The translations under genes and the position numbers were made by a program. A stretch of 54,144 nucleotides of DNA, from positions 1 to 54,144 of the forward strand of contig NZ_VFUA01000035.1 in the NCBI RefSeq assembly GCF_006440735.1, in the 5' to 3' direction. The stretch is from Mesorhizobium sp. B2-7-1 (lineage in GTDB: Bacteria > Pseudomonadota > Alphaproteobacteria > Rhizobiales > Rhizobiaceae). The notes beneath the pieces were generated by a model. The model did not search any database and was not told the DNA's origin. It saw only the letters and a program-made list of their open reading frames with translations. Below, piece after piece: positions 49,720 to 54,144 of this stretch. How positions within the stretch are numbered: position 1 is the stretch's first letter; every line of letters starts with the position of its first letter.

Positions 49720-50763
49720 TTAAGCGTGGGAGCGGTCGAGCACCTTGTCGGCCGGCCCGAAGCGATCCCTGGCGGTGAACTGCTGGTGCCAGTAGGGATA
49801 GAGCACCGGCGGCCGGCTGACCACGTCGAGGCGCTGCCGTTCTTCCTCGGAGAGCGACAGGCTGGCCGCGGCGAGATTGTCCTTGAGCTGCGCCTCGTTG
49901 CGGGCGCCGATCACCAGCGAGCTTACGGCCGGACGGCCGAGCAGCCAGGCAAGCGCCACCTGCGCCCCTGAGACGCCGCGTGCCTTGCCGATATCGACCA
50001 GCACGTCGACGATGCGCCACAGGCGATCCTCGTCGCGGATAGGCGGTTCCTTCCAGCCGCCGAGCTGGCGCGCGGTCGGGCTATCGCTTGTGTATTTGCC
50101 CGAGAGCAGCCCGCCCGCCAGTGGGCTCCAGACCAGCACGCCGAGGCCCTGGTCGACCGAGATCGGCAGCAATTCGTATTCGGCCTCGCGCGCTTCCAGC
50201 GTGTAGTGGATCTGCTGGGTGACGAAGCGGGCCTGATGGCGGCTGTCGCTGACGGCAAGCGCCTTCATCACCTGCCAGCCCGACCAGTTGGAGCAGCCGA
50301 TGTAGCGGATCTTGCCCTGGTTGACCAAGGTGTCGAGCGCCGCGATCGTCTCCTCGACCGGGGTGAGCCCGTCCCACTGGTGGACGAAATAGACGTCGAT
50401 GACGTCGGTCTTGAGCCGCTTCAGGCTCTTTTCGCACTCGCGGATCAGATGGTGGCGCGACAGGCCTTCGTCATTGGGGCCGGTGCCGATGCGCATGCGC
50501 GCCTTCGAGGCGATCAGCACGTCGTTCTTGCGCTTGCCGCCAAGCGCCTCGCCGATGATCTCTTCCGACAGGCCGTTGGAATAGACATTGGCGGTGTCGA
50601 TGAGGTTGATGCCGGCGTCGATGCAGGTGTCGATGATGCGCCTGGCCTCCGCGAGGTCGGAATTGCCGACGGCGGCGAACGGACCGGCGCCGCCGAAGGT
50701 CATCGTGCCAAGCGTCAATGTCGAGACTTTCAAGCCGGATCGGCCCAGCGTGCGGTATTCCAT
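49720..50763 (-). CDS. Aldo/keto reductase
   Basis: A 347-residue NADPH-dependent aldo/keto reductase. The N-terminus MEYRTLGRSGLKVSTLTLGT, catalytic Asp/Tyr in DTANVYSNGLSEEIIGEAL, Lys in SKARM, and His in VYFVHQWDG (the D-Y-K-H tetrad) are visible. LVWSPLAGGLLSGKYT and the NADP-binding AVSSLVIGARNEAQLKDNLA match the AKR family close to YajO/Tas-like enzymes. The substrate is unknown. Start 50763 is fixed by the family N-terminus. It is divergent from ppk2. Confidence 0.94.
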   Translation of the reverse strand: MEYRTLGRSGLKVSTLTLGTMTFGGAGPFAAVGNSDLAEARRIIDTCIDAGINLIDTANVYSNGLSEEIIGEALGGKRKNDVLIASKARMRIGTGPNDEGLSRHHLIRECEKSLKRLKTDVIDVYFVHQWDGLTPVEETIAALDTLVNQGKIRYIGCSNWSGWQVMKALAVSDSRHQARFVTQQIHYTLEAREAEYELLPISVDQGLGVLVWSPLAGGLLSGKYTSDSPTARQLGGWKEPPIRDEDRLWRIVDVLVDIGKARGVSGAQVALAWLLGRPAVSSLVIGARNEAQLKDNLAAASLSLSEEERQRLDVVSRPPVLYPYWHQQFTARDRFGPADKVLDRSHA

Positions 50764-51022
50764 GTCGGTCCTCGCGATTTGATTGAAGAAGCGCCGTGGC
50801 GGGCGCCGGAAGAGGCGAGGGGATTTGTAGGACAATTCGCGCCGCTTGTCGCCCCGCCATCGATACGGGTCGATCACATATCTTCCATATCGATGCCGGC
50901 TGCCGGTCGATTGCAATAAAACCGTCATTGCGGCTCTGTATCTCAGTCGGCTTAAGGAATGTCCGTCCGGAGCAGGCACGGGTTCCGAAGCGACGATGGC
51001 TGACAGGAGACGGAGCTGCGCG

Positions 51023-51943
51023 ATGAATGAGCTGAAACCGAATTCCGGGGCGAAGGACTGGCTCGAAGCCGAGCTCGAGGACACGCTCGACGAGGACTAT
51101 GAGCTTGAGATTTCCGAACCGGCGCTCTCGCTCGAGATCGCCAAGATCTACAAGAAGTCGCATCCGCCTTCCATGGAGCGCATGACCTATTTCCGCGAGC
51201 TGCTCAGGCTGCAGTCCGAGCTGATCAAGCTGCAGTCATGGGTCGCCTACCACAAGAAGAAGCTGGTGGTGGTCTTCGAGGGCCGCGATTCCGCCGGCAA
51301 GGGCGGCGTCATCAAGCGCATCACGCAGCGGCTGAACCCGCGCATCGCCCGCGTCGTGGCCTTGCCGGCGCCGACGGAGCGCGAGAAGTCGCAATGGTAT
51401 TTCCAGCGCTACGTGCCGCATCTCCCGGCCGGCGGCGAGATCGTGCTGTTCGACCGCTCCTGGTACAACCGCTCAGGCGTCGAGCGGGTGATGGGTTTCG
51501 CCGGACAGGATCAGGTCGAGGAATTCTTCCATGACGTGCCGGAATTCGAGCGCATGCTGGTGCGTTCCGGCATCACGCTGGTGAAATATTGGTTCTCGAT
51601 CACCGACGAGGAACAGCAGATGCGCTTCCTGATGCGCGTCCACGATCCGATGAAGCAGTGGAAGCTGTCGCCCATGGACCTGCAGTCGCGCGTGCGCTGG
51701 GAGCAGTACACCAAGGCCAAGGAAGAGACCTTCGCCCGCACCAACATTAAGGAAGCGCCCTGGTTCATCGTCGAGGGCAACGACAAGAAGCGCGCGCGGC
51801 TGAACTGCATCGACCATCTGTTGCAGCAGATGCCATATGAGGAGGTTCCGCACGAGGACATCTCGCTGCCCGACCGCGTCTTCAACCCCTCCTACGAGCG
51901 CCAGGTCCTGCCGCGCGAGCTCTACGTGCCGGAGAAGTATTGA
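51023..51943 (+). CDS. ppk2: Polyphosphate kinase 2
   Basis: A 306-residue PPK2, which uses polyphosphate to phosphorylate nucleoside diphosphates or, in reverse, makes polyphosphate. Walker A is VVFEGRDSAGKGGVIKRITQ, Walker B LFDRSWYNRSGVERVMGF, and the lid region includes FWFSITDEEQQMRFLMRVHD-like YWFSITDEEQQMRFL and APWFIVEGNDKKRARLNCI. The length and single domain place it with class I PPK2. AGGAGACGGAG precedes the ATG. The window also encodes a Ppx/GppA phosphatase, so synthesis or use and breakdown of polyphosphate are both represented. A hairpin array follows. Confidence 0.95.
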   Translation: MNELKPNSGAKDWLEAELEDTLDEDYELEISEPALSLEIAKIYKKSHPPSMERMTYFRELLRLQSELIKLQSWVAYHKKKLVVVFEGRDSAGKGGVIKRITQRLNPRIARVVALPAPTEREKSQWYFQRYVPHLPAGGEIVLFDRSWYNRSGVERVMGFAGQDQVEEFFHDVPEFERMLVRSGITLVKYWFSITDEEQQMRFLMRVHDPMKQWKLSPMDLQSRVRWEQYTKAKEETFARTNIKEAPWFIVEGNDKKRARLNCIDHLLQQMPYEEVPHEDISLPDRVFNPSYERQVLPRELYVPEKY

Positions 51944-51951
51944 GGCGTCTC

Positions 51952-52113
51952 CCTTCTCCCTTGTGGGAGAAGGTGGATCGGCGCGCAGCGCCGAGACGGA
52001 CGAGGGGTGTTGGACGGAATGAGGCGGTGGCGATTTTCAGCTTGTTGCCAAGCTGGAGCACCCCTCATCCGACCGAGCTTCGCTCGGCCACCTTCTCCTA
52101 CAAGGGGAGAAGG
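51952..52113. repeat. Nested hairpin array (second mosaic element)
   Basis: Outer arms CCTTCTCCCTTGTGGGAGAA-ggtgg (51952-51976) and its inverted, slightly changed copy (52088-52113) flank CGGCGC/GCGCCG (51979-51993), GAGGGGTG (52002-52009) with CACCCCTC (52059-52066), CAGCTTG/CAAGCTG (52038-52055) and CCGAGC/GCTCGG (52073-52087). It lies between convergent ppk2 and the DHFR-like gene and can fold as one large structured RNA. Confidence 0.78.
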
Positions 52114-52121
52114 AAAGGGCG

Positions 52122-52769
52122 CTACGCCCGCCCGATCGTCACATGCAAAGCGTTCGCCGTCGCCACTTGCTCGGTGCAGCGATAGCCGAGCTTCACCATG
52201 TCGAGGCCGGCGAAAAGATTCTCGCCCGAGCCGAGCAGCACCGGCGAGATTGCCAGATGCATCTCGTCGATCAGACGTTCCTGGAGATATTGCCGGAGAG
52301 TCGAAACGCCGCCGCCGATCCGCACATCCTTGCCGCCGGCCACGGCCTTAGCCTGTTCGAGCGCCGAGTGGATGCCGTCGGTGACGAAGTAGAAGGTGGT
52401 GCCGCCTTCCATCATGATCGGCGCGCGTTTGTAACGGGTGAGCACGAAAGTCGGAACATGATAGGGCGGGTTGTCGCCCCACCAGCCTTTCCACTTGTCG
52501 TCCGGCCATTCGCCGCGGATCGGCCCGAACATGTTGCGGCCGAGAATGTAGGCGCCGACATTCTCGAAGCTGCGGATGGCGAAGTCGTCGTCGACACCGG
52601 TCGCGCCGCCGTCCTTGCCGATCACCATCTGGTGGAATGTCCGGGTGGTGACCAACCATTTGTGCAGGCTCTCGCCGCCGACGCCAAGTGGATGTTGGAG
52701 GGTCTGATCGGGACCTGCGCCGTAACCGTCGAGCGACAAGGTGAAAGCGTTGACACGCAGCTTGGACAT
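52122..52769 (-). CDS. RibD/DHFR-like reductase family protein
   Basis: A 215-residue protein of the dihydrofolate-reductase-like (RibD C-terminal) family. The N-terminal SKLRVNAFTLSLDGYGAGPD, the central NVGAYILGRNMFGPIRGEW and PTFVLTRYKR, and the nucleotide-binding KDVRIGGGVSTLRQYLQERL with DEMHLAISPVLLGSGENLF are typical. Such stand-alone proteins are probable NADPH reductases with unknown substrates and are not the folate enzyme. Start 52769 gives the family N-terminus; the same frame extends to 52787. A palindromic site lies about 30 bp upstream, so it may be regulated by a repressor not seen here. Confidence 0.88.
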   Translation of the reverse strand: MSKLRVNAFTLSLDGYGAGPDQTLQHPLGVGGESLHKWLVTTRTFHQMVIGKDGGATGVDDDFAIRSFENVGAYILGRNMFGPIRGEWPDDKWKGWWGDNPPYHVPTFVLTRYKRAPIMMEGGTTFYFVTDGIHSALEQAKAVAGGKDVRIGGGVSTLRQYLQERLIDEMHLAISPVLLGSGENLFAGLDMVKLGYRCTEQVATANALHVTIGRA

Positions 52770-52798
52770 GATCGTCTCCACAACCAATTGTTTTTTGC

Positions 52799-52828
52799 AA
52801 GCGGTTATGGACTATCCTAACCGATTGC
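52799..52828. promoter_or_regulatory. Candidate operator upstream of the DHFR-like gene
   Basis: CGGTTA (52802-52807) and TAACCG (52818-52823) form an inverted repeat inside CAAGCGGTTA...TAACCGATTG, with TTGCAA-type sequences on both sides (TTTGCAAG, ATTGCAGATTGCAAAC). The regulator is unknown; no regulator gene is adjacent. Confidence 0.4.
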
Positions 52829-52921
52829 AGATTGCAAACAGTTGTTCTCGGATCGAGTGGGTTCAGCTGCAGGCTGGTGACGTCAACTGACTATGATCGC
52901 AAAGGGCTTATCGCCAGGCGC

Positions 52922-53953
<1,032 letters not shown>

Positions 53954-54057
53954 GGCCGAAACTCTCTTTTGGGTCGGCTTTTACCACGCGTCTCCGCCGC
54001 TGACCAATGCGACACGATTGTGCCAGCTCTGGGTGCAAGTTCCTTGCCCCGCCACGC

Positions 54058-54144
54058 GGGGAGAGGTGTCCGCGAAGCGGACGGAGAGGGGCTTTCGTAA
54101 GCTGCTCCCCTCTCCGTCTCGGCTTCGCCGAGCCACCTCTCCCC
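54058..54144. repeat. Nested hairpin array (third mosaic element, cut by the window end)
   Basis: GGGGAGAGGTG (54058-54068) and CACCTCTCCCC (54134-54144) are perfect outer arms. Inside are GTCCGC/GCGGAC (54068-54082), GGAGAGGGG/CCCCTCTCC (54083-54115) and CTCGGC/GCCGAG (54118-54132). The GTCCGC/GCGGAC module is also in the array at 29617. The element may continue beyond the window. Confidence 0.75.

Overview
The window looks like a chromosomal segment of an alphaproteobacterium of the order Hyphomicrobiales, most likely Mesorhizobium or a close relative. This rests on G+C-rich coding, a Ti/rhizobial-type TraA relaxase, a HemB with aspartates in place of the zinc cysteines, a Bpt-type leucyltransferase, an OpgC-type glucan-modifying protein, and rhizobial intergenic palindromes. 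The genus is inferred from overall character; no search was run.

Positions 1 to about 12,470 are the right-hand end of an integrated, probably mobilisable element. It carries the 3' part of a TraA relaxase/helicase and a small AlpA-type regulator. Next is a divergent pair of large genes: a 1513-residue nuclease-like/STAND-type NTPase and an 802-residue DUF4238/SEC-C protein. An XRE repressor with a palindromic operator, two unknown small genes and a large serine recombinase follow. The recombinase stop codon lies inside a tRNA-Gln(CUG) gene, so the tRNA is the likely attachment site and marks the border with the core chromosome. The NTPase/DUF4238 pair looks like defence cargo and is the best candidate for an undescribed system in the accessory part.

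Positions about 12,500 to 35,900 are core housekeeping DNA: a UPF0104 membrane protein, ppx/gppA-rlmE, an MFS exporter, guaB (with a leader that can form a terminator or an alternative hairpin) followed by two membrane-protein genes, rnd, an MFS/DeoR divergent pair, aspS, an exported protein, parC, an AI-2E-family transporter, a DMT transporter, bpt, an RDD protein, an ICMT-like methyltransferase and sthA.

Positions about 35,900 to 40,440 hold a four-gene minus-strand cluster: TelA-like protein, lipoprotein with a substrate-binding-like region plus a VWA domain, XpaC-like membrane protein, and a second substrate-binding-like protein with a Tat-like signal. It looks like an envelope-associated stress module and is the second strong candidate for new biology.

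Positions about 40,500 to 54,144 are dominated by regulator/transporter and small metabolic genes: a Tet-type efflux pump with a divergent TetR and two palindromic operators, an alpha/beta hydrolase, OpgC, a LacI repressor with three matching operators and two paralogous micro-ORFs (one starting at ATA), DUF423, an MFS/GntR divergent pair, a family-90 glycosyltransferase, an aldo/keto reductase, PPK2, a DHFR-like reductase and hemB. Intergenic spaces across the core carry a family of nested hairpin arrays, the largest at 29,617-29,840, 51,952-52,113 and 54,058 to the window end. No CRISPR array, rRNA gene or transposase was seen.
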